Both the position numbers and the translations under genes were made by a program. Positions 7,447-16,996 of a DNA stretch of 64,000 nt are shown here, in pieces (positions within the stretch are counted from its first letter, which is position 1; each line of letters starts with the position of its first letter). Location of the stretch: positions 821,662-885,661 of the forward strand of contig NZ_KK211189.1 in NCBI RefSeq assembly GCF_000620845.1, written 5' to 3'. Under the pieces are notes generated by a model that made no database searches, was not told where the DNA came from, and was given only the letters and a program-made list of their open reading frames with translations. The DNA is from Exiguobacterium marinum DSM 16307. GTDB taxonomy: Bacteria > Bacillota > Bacilli > Exiguobacteriales > Exiguobacteriaceae.

Positions 7447-9402
7447 ATGAAACGTTGGATTGAACAACGCATTAGTCGACAAGTTATGACAATTTTATAT
7501 ATATTGATTGCCTTAGTGACGCTCACGTCGATTGGAACCTATTTTTATACACAGCAATCGATTCAAGAGACGACCGTAAAATTAGAAAGAATCAGTGAGC
7601 AACGTGCACGGGCGACAGACCTATTTGAAACGTGGCAATCGATGCAATACGAGTTAAGAGGTCACGTGCTTCTTGGAGAAAGTGCTCTATTAGAAGAAGT
7701 ACGAACAGCTCAGACGAATATCAATGAGCAAACAATCTGGTTCGAGACACAAGCAAAAAATGAAGAAGAAGTACAGTTTGCTGAAGATGCGCGCCTCCTC
7801 TTTTCTATCTATACGACGCGCGTCATGCCGGCACTAGAGCAATATGTGGTTGCGAAGCAGGCAGGAGAAATTGATGAATCGTTCCTGCAGATGCGCACCG
7901 TAGGACAATTCATGCCGAAAAATGAAACGTCCACGCAAACAAGATTTAAGCTGAACTCAAGTAGTGCGGCCGATATGAGTGCGAGCATCGTCGATATGGA
8001 ATCGGTCTTTACCGATTATCGACAAAATCTTGATTTTCAAGAAAGTGAATTACGAGACTCGCTGTCGAAACAGTTAGTGAAAGCACAATGGATGTGGCTC
8101 TTGATTTTACTCGGGGCACTCTTCTTGTTATTCGTCGGCTTACAACCGTATATTTTAAGACTGATAAATCAATTGCAAACGCTGATGGTCAACAGTGAAC
8201 GACTCTCGAATAATCCGAATGCGACCCTTATTCCAATCAAACCGTTGAAAAACGAAGTCGGACAGTTATCGAAGGCATTTAATGAAATGGCAACCTCACT
8301 TCAAAATCAACAAAGCCAAGTCGACTTAGAACGTGAGAAGACCGCCCGTATTTTGCACACGATGCGGGACTCGATTGTATACACAGAACTTTCAACGAAC
8401 GAACGTTTTGCGAACAGCGCGCTCTTTGACTTATATGAACACCCGATTCCATCACAGGAGCGGGGGAGCTTATATCCAATTGCGATGCATTACCCGATGT
8501 TTATGAATCAACTCGATAATCCAGAGGAACTGAATCGCTTCACTAAGCGTGCGAAAGAAGAAGGTGTGTTCGAGGAAACGTACACGTATTCGATGCTTGA
8601 TGGGCAGAAGACGATTCGGATGTACGCAGAACCGATTGATTTGAATAACGAACGGGTCGGTGTGATTTTCGTATCACGAGATATTACCCAGGAAACAGAA
8701 ATCAATCGTCTGAAGACAGAGCTCGTGGCGACGGTATCCCATGAGTTACGGACACCACTCACATCAATTCTTGGATTTTCAGAACTTCTGAAAAATCGTA
8801 AATTAAAAGAAGAGAAGCGAACTCGATATTTAGAGATGATTACGAGTGAAACAAAACGGCTCGAACGGCTCGTGAGTGATTTGTTAGACGTACAAAAAAT
8901 GGAGGCGGGAATGGGAACACCGGAATTTCAAGTCGAAAGTTTATTTGAACTGCTGTCCGATATCCTCGAGATTCATGCTGGTTCAACGGAGCACCACTTC
9001 TTCCACTTTAACTGTGACGAATCCATTTTTGTGGCGGGCGACCCGGCGCAGTTGCGTCAAGTATTTTCGAACATCTTGAACAATTCTATAAAATATTCAC
9101 CAAACGGTGGGAATGTAACGGTTGATGTAACGTGTGAGCAAGACACGATTCAAATCGCCATCACAGATGAAGGACTTGGACTTTCTGACGAAGACGCGGA
9201 TCGGATTTTCGATAAGTTTTACCGCTCTTCATCGGAAGAGAGTAAACGAATCGGCGGAACCGGTTTAGGTCTATCCATTTGTAAAGAAATCGTTCAACTG
9301 CACGGTGGTACGATTGCCGTTCGCTCTCAAATTGGAAAAGGTACAACGATGATGGTTGAGTTACCGATGGTCAATCATATCAATGAAAAAAGTTCTTCCT
9401 AA
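7447..9402 (+). CDS. Orphan sensor histidine kinase (TM-HAMP-PAS-HisKA-HATPase)
   Basis: The 651-residue protein has a first membrane span at about residues 13-35 and an extracellular helical domain (about 36-215). A second span (about 217-240) is followed by a HAMP linker, a PAS-like domain (about 290-410), HisKA with VSHELRTPLTSILGF and an HATPase with NILNNSIKYSPNGG, DEGLGLS and GGTGLGLSICKEIV. The frame extends to TTG 7381, but AAGGAAGAAGG immediately ahead of ATG 7447 and the normal MKRWIEQRIS start favour the ATG. No response regulator is adjacent on this strand. The neighbouring kinase pair is divergent, so the partner is unknown. Confidence 0.87.
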   Translation: MKRWIEQRISRQVMTILYILIALVTLTSIGTYFYTQQSIQETTVKLERISEQRARATDLFETWQSMQYELRGHVLLGESALLEEVRTAQTNINEQTIWFETQAKNEEEVQFAEDARLLFSIYTTRVMPALEQYVVAKQAGEIDESFLQMRTVGQFMPKNETSTQTRFKLNSSSAADMSASIVDMESVFTDYRQNLDFQESELRDSLSKQLVKAQWMWLLILLGALFLLFVGLQPYILRLINQLQTLMVNSERLSNNPNATLIPIKPLKNEVGQLSKAFNEMATSLQNQQSQVDLEREKTARILHTMRDSIVYTELSTNERFANSALFDLYEHPIPSQERGSLYPIAMHYPMFMNQLDNPEELNRFTKRAKEEGVFEETYTYSMLDGQKTIRMYAEPIDLNNERVGVIFVSRDITQETEINRLKTELVATVSHELRTPLTSILGFSELLKNRKLKEEKRTRYLEMITSETKRLERLVSDLLDVQKMEAGMGTPEFQVESLFELLSDILEIHAGSTEHHFFHFNCDESIFVAGDPAQLRQVFSNILNNSIKYSPNGGNVTVDVTCEQDTIQIAITDEGLGLSDEDADRIFDKFYRSSSEESKRIGGTGLGLSICKEIVQLHGGTIAVRSQIGKGTTMMVELPMVNHINEKSSS

Positions 9403-9424
9403 ATAAATAGGATGGACTTTTTTT
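9389..9424 (+). terminator. Intrinsic terminator after the orphan kinase
   Basis: A 12-bp stem with one mismatch and one wobble pair (9389-9400 with 9409-9420), followed by a seven-T run. It overlaps the kinase stop codon. Confidence 0.65.
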
Positions 9425-9501
9425 GAAAAAACGGTGAATGCGACGCTCATTTGGTACGATATAGAGAGTGAATCATGATATAGGATGAAAGGAAGACGAT
9501 T

Positions 9502-10275
9502 ATGCTACGCGGATTATATACAGCAGCGGGTGCGATGAATGCCCTTCAGCGCCAGCAAGAGATTTTAAGCAATAACCTTGGTAATGTCCGAACCCCGGGC
9601 TTCAAGGCGTCTGACGGCGTGGTCCGATCGTTTCCGGAGATGTTACTCGCGCAAGTCAGTAACCCAGATAACGGGAAGTCGCGTGTGAAAGGAGAGGTAG
9701 GGACTCTTTCGATGGGTGTCTATCTTCAAGAAACGATGCCCCGTTTCTCGGCTGGAAGTATCACAGAATCCGGTAGCCCGACAGACCTTTATTTAAAGGC
9801 ACCTACTGATTTCACGGGAGCTCCGATGTTTGCAGTCGAACAGGGCGAGGAAACATTGTACACGACAAACGGACGCTTCTCGATTGACGAGGCATTATTC
9901 CTTCGCTCTGCGGACGGTGGGTATATCCTCTCCGATGAGGGGGAACGAATTCAGTTGCCATCAAGTGAGTTCCAAGTAGGAAAAGATGGGGTCATCACCT
10001 CTCTTGGACAAAATGTGGGGACACTTGGTGCTTATCAAATCGATGATTTGACAACACTGGAGCAAGTCGGAAATGACTGGCGTGTGACGGGTGATGCGCC
10101 TGCTCCTGCACAAGTAGAGGTATTGCAAGGATTTATTGAAGAAGCGAACGTCAATCTCGATCAGACGATGGCAGATCTTATGATGACGTATCGTCAGTTT
10201 GAAGCCAATCAAAAAGTCGTCCAAGCGTATGATAAAAGTGCCGAGCGGGCAATCGAAATCGCTCGTATTCGTTAA
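9502..10275 (+). CDS. flhO: Flagellar hook-basal body protein FlhO
   Basis: FlgG/FlgF-type axial rod protein, exported through the flagellar type III apparatus into the distal rod. The 257-residue product starts MLRGLYTAAGAMNALQRQQEILSNN, the conserved N-terminal rod motif, with an SNNLGNVRTPGFKA element. It ends with the C-terminal motif VNLDQTMADLMMTYRQFEANQKVVQAYD. Both ends form the coiled-coil D0 region typical of axial proteins. The pair flhO-flhP directly downstream of mbl is conserved in Bacillus. The ribosome binding site is AAAGGAAG ahead of the ATG. Confidence 0.92.
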   Translation: MLRGLYTAAGAMNALQRQQEILSNNLGNVRTPGFKASDGVVRSFPEMLLAQVSNPDNGKSRVKGEVGTLSMGVYLQETMPRFSAGSITESGSPTDLYLKAPTDFTGAPMFAVEQGEETLYTTNGRFSIDEALFLRSADGGYILSDEGERIQLPSSEFQVGKDGVITSLGQNVGTLGAYQIDDLTTLEQVGNDWRVTGDAPAPAQVEVLQGFIEEANVNLDQTMADLMMTYRQFEANQKVVQAYDKSAERAIEIARIR

Positions 10276-10286
10276 GGAGGAGAACC

Positions 10287-11069
10287 ATGCAGTCTATTTA
10301 TAATTCGGTTAACTCCCTGTCCCAACTACAACGTCAATTGGATGTGACAGGTCATAACATCGCGAACGTCGATACGGTCGGGTTCAAGCGGCAGCAGGGA
10401 CAGTTTGCTTCCTTGTTGTCACAGGCATACAATAACCAACCGCGCCCGGAATTTGAAATTGGCCGTGATACGCCGAATGGGATTCGAATCGGCGTTGGTG
10501 GACATGTCGCCGACATCACACAACAATTCAATATCGGACAAGTACGTACGACAGATCGCGGTTTGGACGTCTTCTTGAAGGCGAGCCGTCAATTTTTCGT
10601 TGTAGACACACCGAATGGCGTCGGTGTGACACGCAGTGGGAATATGCAACTGTCAGTTGGTGACGAGACGACACTTGTCGATGTGAACGGAAACCCGCTT
10701 CTTGGAGATGACGGCAATCCGATTACGATGCCGAACGATGCGACGAATCAGCGTATTCGCCAAGATGGCGTAGTCGTCGCAAGCATGAACGGAGTGGAAC
10801 AAGAATTTGGACGTCTCGACATCGTGGAAGTCCGCAATACATCGGAATTAAGACCGCTTGGGGATAACGTGTTCGCAGCGGATTTGGAGACCGAAGTCGA
10901 TCGTCCGCTCGGAAATCTATTGATTGAAGGGACACTCGAGTCATCGAACGTTGATTTGACGAAAGAGATGACCGACATGACCATTACACAACGTGCGTAT
11001 CAAATGAACTCACGGGCCATGTCGATGAGTGATCAAATGATGGGACTTGTCACAGCATTGCGTCCATAA
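10287..11069 (+). CDS. flhP: Flagellar hook-basal body protein FlhP
   Basis: Second rod protein, 260 residues, 11 bases after flhO and preceded by AAGGAGGAG. It has the N-terminal motif VNSLSQLQRQLDVTGHNIANVDTVGFKRQQ and the C-terminal LESSNVDLTKEMTDMTITQRAYQMNSRAM, diagnostic of the FlgG/FlgF family. FlhO and FlhP are both needed for hook-rod completion in Bacillus. The gene ends the two-gene operon, followed by a terminator. Confidence 0.92.
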   Translation: MQSIYNSVNSLSQLQRQLDVTGHNIANVDTVGFKRQQGQFASLLSQAYNNQPRPEFEIGRDTPNGIRIGVGGHVADITQQFNIGQVRTTDRGLDVFLKASRQFFVVDTPNGVGVTRSGNMQLSVGDETTLVDVNGNPLLGDDGNPITMPNDATNQRIRQDGVVVASMNGVEQEFGRLDIVEVRNTSELRPLGDNVFAADLETEVDRPLGNLLIEGTLESSNVDLTKEMTDMTITQRAYQMNSRAMSMSDQMMGLVTALRP

Positions 11070-11074
11070 CGCAT

Positions 11075-11105
11075 ACCGCTTCTCATACCGAGGAGCGGTT
11101 TTTAT
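11075..11105 (+). terminator. Intrinsic terminator of flhOP
   Basis: A 10-bp stem (11075-11084 with 11090-11099, one wobble) with a 5-base loop, followed by TTTTT. Confidence 0.8.
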
Positions 11106-11133
11106 ATAACTGAAAGAACAGGAGGATCAACAG

Positions 11134-12237
11134 ATGCGAATCGTGGTTGCGATGGACTCATTCAAAGGCTCACTTTCGAGTATGGAAGCCAATCAAGCCG
11201 TCATGCATGCACTCGATGGGCATGAAGTGATCGCTATTCCGATTTCGGACGGAGGTGAGGGGTTTCTTGATGCCTGGTTCAAGACGCACGAAGATGCGAC
11301 GGTCGTGGAAGAGGTCGTCACATGTCTGGATGGAGTAGAACGTACCGCTCGATTTGGTTTCGAACCGTCGACGAAACATGCGGTCATCGAAGTGGCAGAA
11401 ACGACAGGTTTGACACTCCTCTCGCATGTCGACCCGTGGCGCTACAGTTCAATTGGAGTTGGACATCAGATTGTTCAAGCACTAGACTGTGGAGCAAGCG
11501 TGATCACCGTTGGGCTTGGCGGGAGCGGAACGATTGATGGTGGGAAAGGATTGCTTGAGGCGCTGGGTGTTCGCTTTTTTGATACGTTCGGGTCAGTGTT
11601 ATCTACTATCCCGCATCAGATTCATGAGGTAGCATCGATAGATTGGTCGGGTCTCGATCCGAGAGTACGCAACGTCGAGTGGCGAATCGCCTCCGATGTG
11701 CGTAATCCGCTGATTGGAGAGAACGGGGCAGCGCATGTGTTCGGTCCTCAGAAAGGATTGGCAGCAGATGAAGTAATCCGATATGACGAAATCCTTGAAA
11801 GCTATGCGAATTGTTTTGAACAGGATATGAGAATATGGCAGGGAGGAGGGGCAGCTGGAGGCATCGGGTTTGCGTTCTTACAGCTCGGTGCAACATACAT
11901 GAAAGGCATCGAAGAAATAGTCAAGTGGTCTAAGATGGAAGAACTGTTGAAAGAGGCAGATTGGCTCATCACAGGAGAAGGAAAGTTTGATGCGCAAAGT
12001 CTTGAAGGAAAGGCACCTTACGGATTGGCCCGTCTCGCACATACGTATGGGGTACCGACACTCGTCTTCACGGGACAATCCGATTATACCTCTCATGTGG
12101 AATCCGGCATCGTTGCGATTTTTCCGATCGTGTCACGGGTTATGACGTTAGAAGAAGCGATATGGGAAGCGGCCCCGCTGCTAACAAATGCAGTTCGACG
12201 TGTACGTCACGTCATTGAAAAAGCGCCTCGACAATAG
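11134..12237 (+). CDS. glxK: Glycerate kinase (GlxK/GarK family)
   Basis: Phosphorylates D-glycerate with ATP, feeding it into lower glycolysis. The 367-residue length is typical. The N-terminal VVAMDSFKGSLSSMEAN, the PISDGGEGFLDA segment, the glycine-rich GLGGSGTIDGGKGLLEALG, the GGGAAGGIGFAFLQLGA segment and the C-terminal TGEGKFDAQSLEGKAP motif are those of the PF02595 kinases. It is a stand-alone gene between flhP and mscL. Its stop codon lies inside the bidirectional terminator shared with mscL. Whether the product is 2- or 3-phosphoglycerate cannot be read from sequence. Confidence 0.92.
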   Translation: MRIVVAMDSFKGSLSSMEANQAVMHALDGHEVIAIPISDGGEGFLDAWFKTHEDATVVEEVVTCLDGVERTARFGFEPSTKHAVIEVAETTGLTLLSHVDPWRYSSIGVGHQIVQALDCGASVITVGLGGSGTIDGGKGLLEALGVRFFDTFGSVLSTIPHQIHEVASIDWSGLDPRVRNVEWRIASDVRNPLIGENGAAHVFGPQKGLAADEVIRYDEILESYANCFEQDMRIWQGGGAAGGIGFAFLQLGATYMKGIEEIVKWSKMEELLKEADWLITGEGKFDAQSLEGKAPYGLARLAHTYGVPTLVFTGQSDYTSHVESGIVAIFPIVSRVMTLEEAIWEAAPLLTNAVRRVRHVIEKAPRQ

Positions 12238-12249
12238 TCAAGGCGCTTT
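12220..12249. terminator. Bidirectional terminator between glxK and mscL
   Basis: A 9-bp stem (12220-12228 with 12241-12249) containing the glxK stop in its loop. An A tract before it gives a T run for minus-strand mscL transcription. Confidence 0.75.
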
Positions 12250-12254
12250 CGTGT

Positions 12255-12635
12255 TCACTGGGAACGTTCTTTCAAAAGATCACGAATTTCTGTCAACAAT
12301 TGTTCTTCTTTCGTAGGAATCGGGGCAGCGGCCTCTTCGACTTCCTTCTCACGTTGCAGACGGTTGATGACTTTTACGATCAAGAAGAGTGCGATGGCAA
12401 TCAAGACGAAAGATACAATTTGTTGAATGAAGTTCCCGTATAGAACGTCGACGCCAAGTACGCTTACTTTTAAACTAGAAAAATCAATTCCTCCAATAAT
12501 GATTCCGAGAAGCGGCATAAAAATATCGTTGACGAGCGAGTTCACGATGGCTGTGAATGCTGCACCTAATACGACAGCGATCGCCAAATCGATGACATTT
12601 CCTCGCATCGCAAATTTTTTAAATTCTTTCCACAT
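12255..12635 (-). CDS. mscL: Large-conductance mechanosensitive channel
   Basis: Homopentameric emergency valve that opens under membrane tension during osmotic downshift. The 126-residue product begins MWKEFKKFAMRGNVIDLAIAVVLGAAFTAIVNSLVND, the family's N-terminal helix and pore-lining TM1. It continues with TM2 (QIVSFVLIAIALFLIVKVINRL) and the C-terminal bundle helix (EEQLLTEIRDLLKER). The frame could open upstream at 12734, but AGGAGG 7 bases before this ATG fixes the start. In Bacillus mscL (ywpC) is also near fabZ. Confidence 0.96.
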   Translation of the reverse strand: MWKEFKKFAMRGNVIDLAIAVVLGAAFTAIVNSLVNDIFMPLLGIIIGGIDFSSLKVSVLGVDVLYGNFIQQIVSFVLIAIALFLIVKVINRLQREKEVEEAAAPIPTKEEQLLTEIRDLLKERSQ

Positions 12636-12794
12636 AGACAGTCCTCCTGATATTGAATAGCATAAGCGTAGCATATTTTTAAGAAAAGGAAATAATCGTT
12701 CACCTTCTGTCAGGGAAGGATGCTTGTTCGACATTTGTGCATAGGGTACACTAAAAAGGTAGCAATTTATGCATTTTAATACCAGGTACTAATA

Positions 12795-12803
12795 TGATAT
12801 AAT
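12795..12803 (+). promoter_or_regulatory. Extended -10 promoter of the epuA-fabZ operon
   Basis: TGATATAAT matches the extended -10 consensus TGnTATAAT, 27 bases ahead of the GTG start. No good -35 is seen, as is usual with extended -10 elements. Confidence 0.65.
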
Positions 12804-12829
12804 CATTTTAGCTGAAAGGATGGTTGGAC

Positions 12830-13090
12830 GTGGCGAACGATGAACAAACGAGTTCGGAAGAACAAAAAGGTTCACCGGAACAAGAGACAGAGCAGAAAAA
12901 GCGATCACGATTGTCGAATCATCGTCGATTCCCGATCTTACTGCGTGTACTCGTTGTTTTAGTGTTGGCAATCGCGATGCTCGCACTCGGAGCGATCATT
13001 GGATATAGCGTCATTGGCGGAGGCGATTGGAAAGATGTATTCGACATCGAAACATGGCGCCATATCACCGACTTTTGGCTAACCTCTTAA
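12830..13090 (+). CDS. EpuA-family membrane protein (annotated as RNA polymerase beta-like)
   Basis: An 86-residue protein. It has a charged, Glu/Gln/Lys-rich N-terminus (1-40), one membrane span (about 45-65) and the signature [15 protein letters not shown] then [10 protein letters not shown]. This is the small PF11772 (EpuA) family, often labelled DNA-directed RNA polymerase subunit beta on weak grounds. TTG 12824 is in frame, but the spacing from AAAGGA favours GTG 12830. It is followed 13 bases later by fabZ, probably in one transcript. Function is unknown. Confidence 0.75.
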   Translation: MANDEQTSSEEQKGSPEQETEQKKRSRLSNHRRFPILLRVLVVLVLAIAMLALGAIIGYSVIGGGDWKDVFDIETWRHITDFWLTS

Positions 13091-13103
13091 AGGCGGTGGA
13101 TGG

Positions 13104-13526
13104 ATGTATACAGTTGAGCAAATCAAAGAAGTAATTCCACACAGATACCCGTTTCTGTTAATTGATCGAATTTTAGAAGTCGAGGAAAAGAAGCGTGCTG
13201 TCGGATTAAAAAATGTCACGGCGAACGAAGAGTTCTTTAACGGGCATTTCCCAGACTATAACGTCATGCCAGGCGTCTTGATTGTTGAGGCACTCGCACA
13301 GGTCGGTGCTTTCGCGATGTTGAAAGACGAATCAAATCGAGGCAAGCTCGCCTTTTTCGCAGGGATTGACAACTGTCGTTTCAAACGTCAAGTCGTTCCG
13401 GGCGATCAGCTGCGTCTTGAGGTGGAAATCATGAAAATACGTGGCCCAATCGGTAAAGGACGTGCCGTGGCTACGGTAGATGGAGAAGTTGCTTGTGAAG
13501 CAGAACTCACTTTCGCCTTGAAGTAA
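13104..13526 (+). CDS. fabZ: 3-hydroxyacyl-ACP dehydratase
   Basis: FabZ removes water from (3R)-hydroxyacyl-ACP in fatty-acid elongation. The 140-residue hot-dog-fold protein carries the catalytic histidine in [13 protein letters not shown] and the catalytic glutamate in [15 protein letters not shown], plus [12 protein letters not shown]. The C-terminal strand pattern [11 protein letters not shown] and [17 protein letters not shown] is normal. A lipoprotein gene follows at 11 bases. The location near mscL matches Bacillus ywpB/fabZ. Confidence 0.96.
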   Translation: MYTVEQIKEVIPHRYPFLLIDRILEVEEKKRAVGLKNVTANEEFFNGHFPDYNVMPGVLIVEALAQVGAFAMLKDESNRGKLAFFAGIDNCRFKRQVVPGDQLRLEVEIMKIRGPIGKGRAVATVDGEVACEAELTFALK

Positions 13527-13537
13527 GGAGAAATGGG

Positions 13538-13993
13538 ATGCGTGCTTTAGTAATTGTGTTACTAGTTGGCTTAATGACGATTGTGGGCTGTCAGCAACTA
13601 CAGACGGAAGAGTCGAAAGAAGAAAATGTCGTCTATGAACAAAATGTGGATGAGACGATGATTGAGAAGCGTGCCGGACAATCCGATGCGATTGCCGTTT
13701 CACTCGAACGTACGAATAGTACAACGATGCTCTTTACGATTCGGATGCTTGAAAATCGTCGCCTCGACCCGACGACTGTCATGAGTTATGAGGTCGATGG
13801 GGAACGGATTGCGATTCCGTTTGGTGAATTGATTGCAGAACGGGAAGAAGACATTCGAACGTATGAATATCAGACAGACGTAGACCCTGAACTTTTCGTA
13901 TCGGAAACACTTCCGCTCTTCCATCTCGTAGAGGAAGGCGAATCAGAAGTCACGATTCCGCTCGAAATTGTCAATTCGACAAATATTGAATAA
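13538..13993 (+). CDS. Lipoprotein of unknown function
   Basis: A 151-residue protein with a signal peptide and lipobox ending TIVGC (Cys18), then a Glu-rich linker and a compact beta-rich domain (AIAVSLERTNSTTMLFTIRML ... IPLEIVNSTNIE). It is preceded by AAGGAG, closely linked to fabZ, and ended by a strong terminator. No known family is recognised. Export and lipid anchoring to the outer face of the membrane are predicted from the lipobox. Confidence 0.75.
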   Translation: MRALVIVLLVGLMTIVGCQQLQTEESKEENVVYEQNVDETMIEKRAGQSDAIAVSLERTNSTTMLFTIRMLENRRLDPTTVMSYEVDGERIAIPFGELIAEREEDIRTYEYQTDVDPELFVSETLPLFHLVEEGESEVTIPLEIVNSTNIE

Positions 13994-13994
13994 A

Positions 13995-14029
13995 AACAGA
14001 CGATTTTGTCGAAAATCGTCTGTTTTTTT
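13995..14029 (+). terminator. Intrinsic terminator of the epuA-fabZ-lipoprotein operon
   Basis: A perfect stem of at least 12 bp (13996-14007 with 14012-14023) around GTCG, followed by seven T. Confidence 0.9.
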
Positions 14030-14088
14030 GTGGAGATTGATGCGTTCTATCCGATACAAAGAGTAAGGACAGAATGGAGGAGATCGAG

Positions 14089-15825
14089 ATGAAACAGAAA
14101 TCACAATCCTTACAGACACGCATTTTAGCAGCGATGTTAGTCTTCGTCACGTTGCTCATCGTCACGTTCGGGGTCGTTCAGTATTTTAGTACGAAACATT
14201 CCGTACTCAGCACGCTTCATGCGACGATGATTGAGGACGGCGAACGAATTAATGAGGAGTTCGATGCAGATGCATATACATCCTTTTTGGGGAATCCGTC
14301 AAAAAATGAACAATATGAACAGTTTCGTGAATATCTAGATACATATCGCCAACAAATCGGAGCTATGTATGTGTATACGATTGCCACAGAGGATGAAGAC
14401 GTTCAAATCATCGTGGATGGCTTGAATTCGGCAGATGCAGCGGACATCGGGACGTCGACCACAGCGCTGACGTATGAAAGAGTAGAGGCAGCATTTCAAG
14501 GAAAGACCGTCACGACCGATATCATCGATGATCCGGAATACGGGGAGTATGTCACGGTACTCGTCCCAATCAAACGCGGTAGCGAGGTCGTTGGTGTACT
14601 CGGCATCGATAAAGCTGCAACCGAAGTCGCAGCGATTACGGGAGAAGTATTGAAAGAGAGTTTACTCCCAATCCTCATCGGCCTCATCATCTTACTTGTG
14701 ATGTCAGCCGTCGTTATTTGGCGTTATCTTGGATGGAAGTTGCGACCGCTCCAATCGCTAGAGCGCGTGGCGACCTCAATTGCGGAAGGCGATTTGGCGA
14801 CAGCAACGAATGAGGTCGAGAAAATTCATCTGAAATCGGACGATGAAATTAAGCGTCTCACGGCATCGATGGACAAAATGACCCATATGTTGAAAGATTT
14901 GATTTCCGGTATTCAAACGTCGGCACAGACGGTACGTGACGAGAGCGGCAACGTCTCAGGCATCTCAGAAGAAGTGAATGATGCCTCTCGACAAATTGCC
15001 TATACGATGGAAGAAATCGCGAGTGGTGTCGAAAACCAAAGTGTGTTGACGATGCGTCTATATGGACATATGAATGAATTTTCGACGCTTGTCGAGCAAA
15101 CGACATCTGATGGAGAGCAAGTGAGCGAACAGGCAGAGGTCGTCAGTCGGGTGACGATGGACGGTCTGAGTTATATGGAAAGTGCTGTCGACAAAATGAC
15201 ACATATCCATACGCAGGTGAAGACGTCACAAGGACAAGTTCGAGACTTTGAACAACAAGCCGACGAGGTGACTGAACTCGTGACGATGATTCGACAAATC
15301 TCGCAACAAACGAATTTACTCGCACTGAACGCGGCGATTGAAGCGGCTCGTGCCGGTGAGCACGGAAAAGGATTTGCGGTCGTCGCTTCAGAGATTCGTA
15401 AACTGTCCGACAGTGTTGCTGATTCCGTCAGTGAGATTTCGGAGATTGTCGGAAGCGTCAAACAAAACTCGATTGCGCTCGGGGAAACGTTTACAGAAAG
15501 CATGACAGCGGCTGAGGAAGGTAAAGCGACACTCGAATCGACGAAGCATGCTTTCACTGAAATCGAACAGAGTGTCCGTCATATGCAACAGTTGACTGGA
15601 TCGATGCGTGGTCAACTAGACCGAGTGAAGACAAATCAAGACCAGATTCAACACGGGTTGTCCGAAATCGCTTCAATTTCGGAAGAGAGCACGGCTGGGA
15701 ATGAAGAAGTGGCTGCATCAACTGAACAGATGTCAGCGACGAGTGAGACGATGAACCGTCTCGTCAAAGACTTGTCAAGTACGGCAGAGTCGATGCAACA
15801 GATGAGTCAGCAGTTCAAGTTGTAA
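14089..15825 (+). CDS. Methyl-accepting chemotaxis protein
   Basis: The 578-residue transmembrane chemoreceptor has TM1 (about 11-33) and a periplasm-facing Cache-like ligand domain (about 35-195: [42 protein letters not shown]). TM2 (about 200-222), HAMP and a long coiled-coil signalling domain follow. The hairpin tip is [37 protein letters not shown], which docks CheA/CheW. The earlier in-frame ATG at 14074 overlaps the GGAGGAGA site, so ATG 14089 is used. It is monocistronic. The ligand cannot be read from sequence. Confidence 0.9.
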   Translation: MKQKSQSLQTRILAAMLVFVTLLIVTFGVVQYFSTKHSVLSTLHATMIEDGERINEEFDADAYTSFLGNPSKNEQYEQFREYLDTYRQQIGAMYVYTIATEDEDVQIIVDGLNSADAADIGTSTTALTYERVEAAFQGKTVTTDIIDDPEYGEYVTVLVPIKRGSEVVGVLGIDKAATEVAAITGEVLKESLLPILIGLIILLVMSAVVIWRYLGWKLRPLQSLERVATSIAEGDLATATNEVEKIHLKSDDEIKRLTASMDKMTHMLKDLISGIQTSAQTVRDESGNVSGISEEVNDASRQIAYTMEEIASGVENQSVLTMRLYGHMNEFSTLVEQTTSDGEQVSEQAEVVSRVTMDGLSYMESAVDKMTHIHTQVKTSQGQVRDFEQQADEVTELVTMIRQISQQTNLLALNAAIEAARAGEHGKGFAVVASEIRKLSDSVADSVSEISEIVGSVKQNSIALGETFTESMTAAEEGKATLESTKHAFTEIEQSVRHMQQLTGSMRGQLDRVKTNQDQIQHGLSEIASISEESTAGNEEVAASTEQMSATSETMNRLVKDLSSTAESMQQMSQQFKL

Positions 15826-15836
15826 AACAGTCTCAC

Positions 15837-15882
15837 TTCAGACAGACCTCTCGCGTGTCCGCTATAATGGGCGCAAGGGAGG
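15837..15882 (+). promoter_or_regulatory. Promoter and ribosome binding site of the C45 hydrolase gene
   Basis: A perfect -10 TATAAT (15863-15868) is followed by AAGGGAGG (15875-15882), 7 bases before the ATG. This leaves a very short 5' leader. The -35 is weak (TTCAGA or CAGACA about 15837-15844). Confidence 0.6.
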
Positions 15883-15889
15883 TTTTTTT

Positions 15890-16939
15890 ATGCAACAATT
15901 CTCTAGTGAACTGACACAATTTCGTGGAAGTCATTATGATTTCGGTCGATTTCAAGGTAAATATATAAAGCGAAGTCAATTGCTTGAGAATCGGACGGAT
16001 CAATGGAAACTACGTGTCCCCCGATTTGAGATTGATGCCACAGAGGCGAAGGCTGCTTTTGAGGAGTTCGCTCCAAAGATTTGGGAAGAGTTGATTGGCC
16101 TCCAAGATGAGCTAAAATTATCACTCAATGATACACTGCTTCATTTCGGGCATTTCCGCGTCAATAATCCAATCAGCGGATGTTCGATTCTGACGGGAGA
16201 TAACTTTCTCGTCCGCAATTACGACTACCATCCAATGACGTATGACGGACGTTACAACGTCTTTCAGCCCGATGATGGATATGCAGTCATCGGACCGGTC
16301 TCTCGCATTACGGGTCGGATGGACGGGATGAATGAAAAAGGACTCGCCATGGGCTATAACTTTATCAATCGTCGTCGACCTGGAGACGGCTTCGTCTGTC
16401 AGATGATCGGACGCATCATTCTCGAAACATGCGCGACGGTGGAAGAAGCGGTCGACTTATTAAAAGAGATTCCGCATCGCGGCTCATTTACGTACGTCGT
16501 TCATGACAAGTCGTCGAAAACACGTGTGATTGAGGCGACGCCTCGTGACATTCAAGTCCGCGAATCAAATATCTGCACGAATCATTTCGAACTATTGCAA
16601 CATGAGAATCGCTACCACCTTGATGATTCCACGCGTCGCATGATGGAAATCAAAGTGGTGCAGCACTTGATTCAAGATGCGGAAAGCGCATTTCGTCTCA
16701 TGAACGACTCCGATAAAGGAGTCTTCTCTGAACTTTATAAAAGTTGGGCCGGGACGATTCACACGGCTGCCTATTTCCCGGAAACACTCGAGACATGGTT
16801 TGCGCTCGGCGGGGACCGCGACCCGGTCATCTTCGACTTCCAAAAGTGGCTCGACGGGGAAGACTTCGATATTCATGCGCTGGACGGTGAACTCTCGACC
16901 GATATTGAGTTTGCGAACACGGTTCAACTTTGGCGCTGA
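15890..16939 (+). CDS. C45-family N-terminal nucleophile hydrolase / acyltransferase-like protein
   Basis: The 349-residue protein is related to acyl-CoA:6-aminopenicillanate acyltransferase (AAT/C45) and the wider choloylglycine-hydrolase Ntn clan. The expected nucleophile Cys98 lies in NNPISGCSILTGDNFLVRNYDYHP. In such enzymes self-cleavage before the Cys frees the catalytic N-terminus. The segments GRMDGMNEKGLAMGYNFINRR and HRGSFTYVVHDKSSKTRVIEATP match the family core. No signal peptide is seen, so it is probably cytoplasmic. Physiological substrates of bacterial members are largely unknown, with amide or peptide-like bonds likely. It is monocistronic. Confidence 0.8.
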   Translation: MQQFSSELTQFRGSHYDFGRFQGKYIKRSQLLENRTDQWKLRVPRFEIDATEAKAAFEEFAPKIWEELIGLQDELKLSLNDTLLHFGHFRVNNPISGCSILTGDNFLVRNYDYHPMTYDGRYNVFQPDDGYAVIGPVSRITGRMDGMNEKGLAMGYNFINRRRPGDGFVCQMIGRIILETCATVEEAVDLLKEIPHRGSFTYVVHDKSSKTRVIEATPRDIQVRESNICTNHFELLQHENRYHLDDSTRRMMEIKVVQHLIQDAESAFRLMNDSDKGVFSELYKSWAGTIHTAAYFPETLETWFALGGDRDPVIFDFQKWLDGEDFDIHALDGELSTDIEFANTVQLWR

Positions 16940-16959
16940 CGTTTGTCAGTGCTTTTTTT
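16933..16959 (+). terminator. Intrinsic terminator of the C45 hydrolase gene
   Basis: An 8-bp stem (16933-16940 with 16945-16952, one wobble), GTTT loop and seven T. The stop codon lies within the stem. Confidence 0.85.
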
Positions 16960-16996
16960 CGAGAAACGGGAATACACATAACAGGAGGGATAAACG

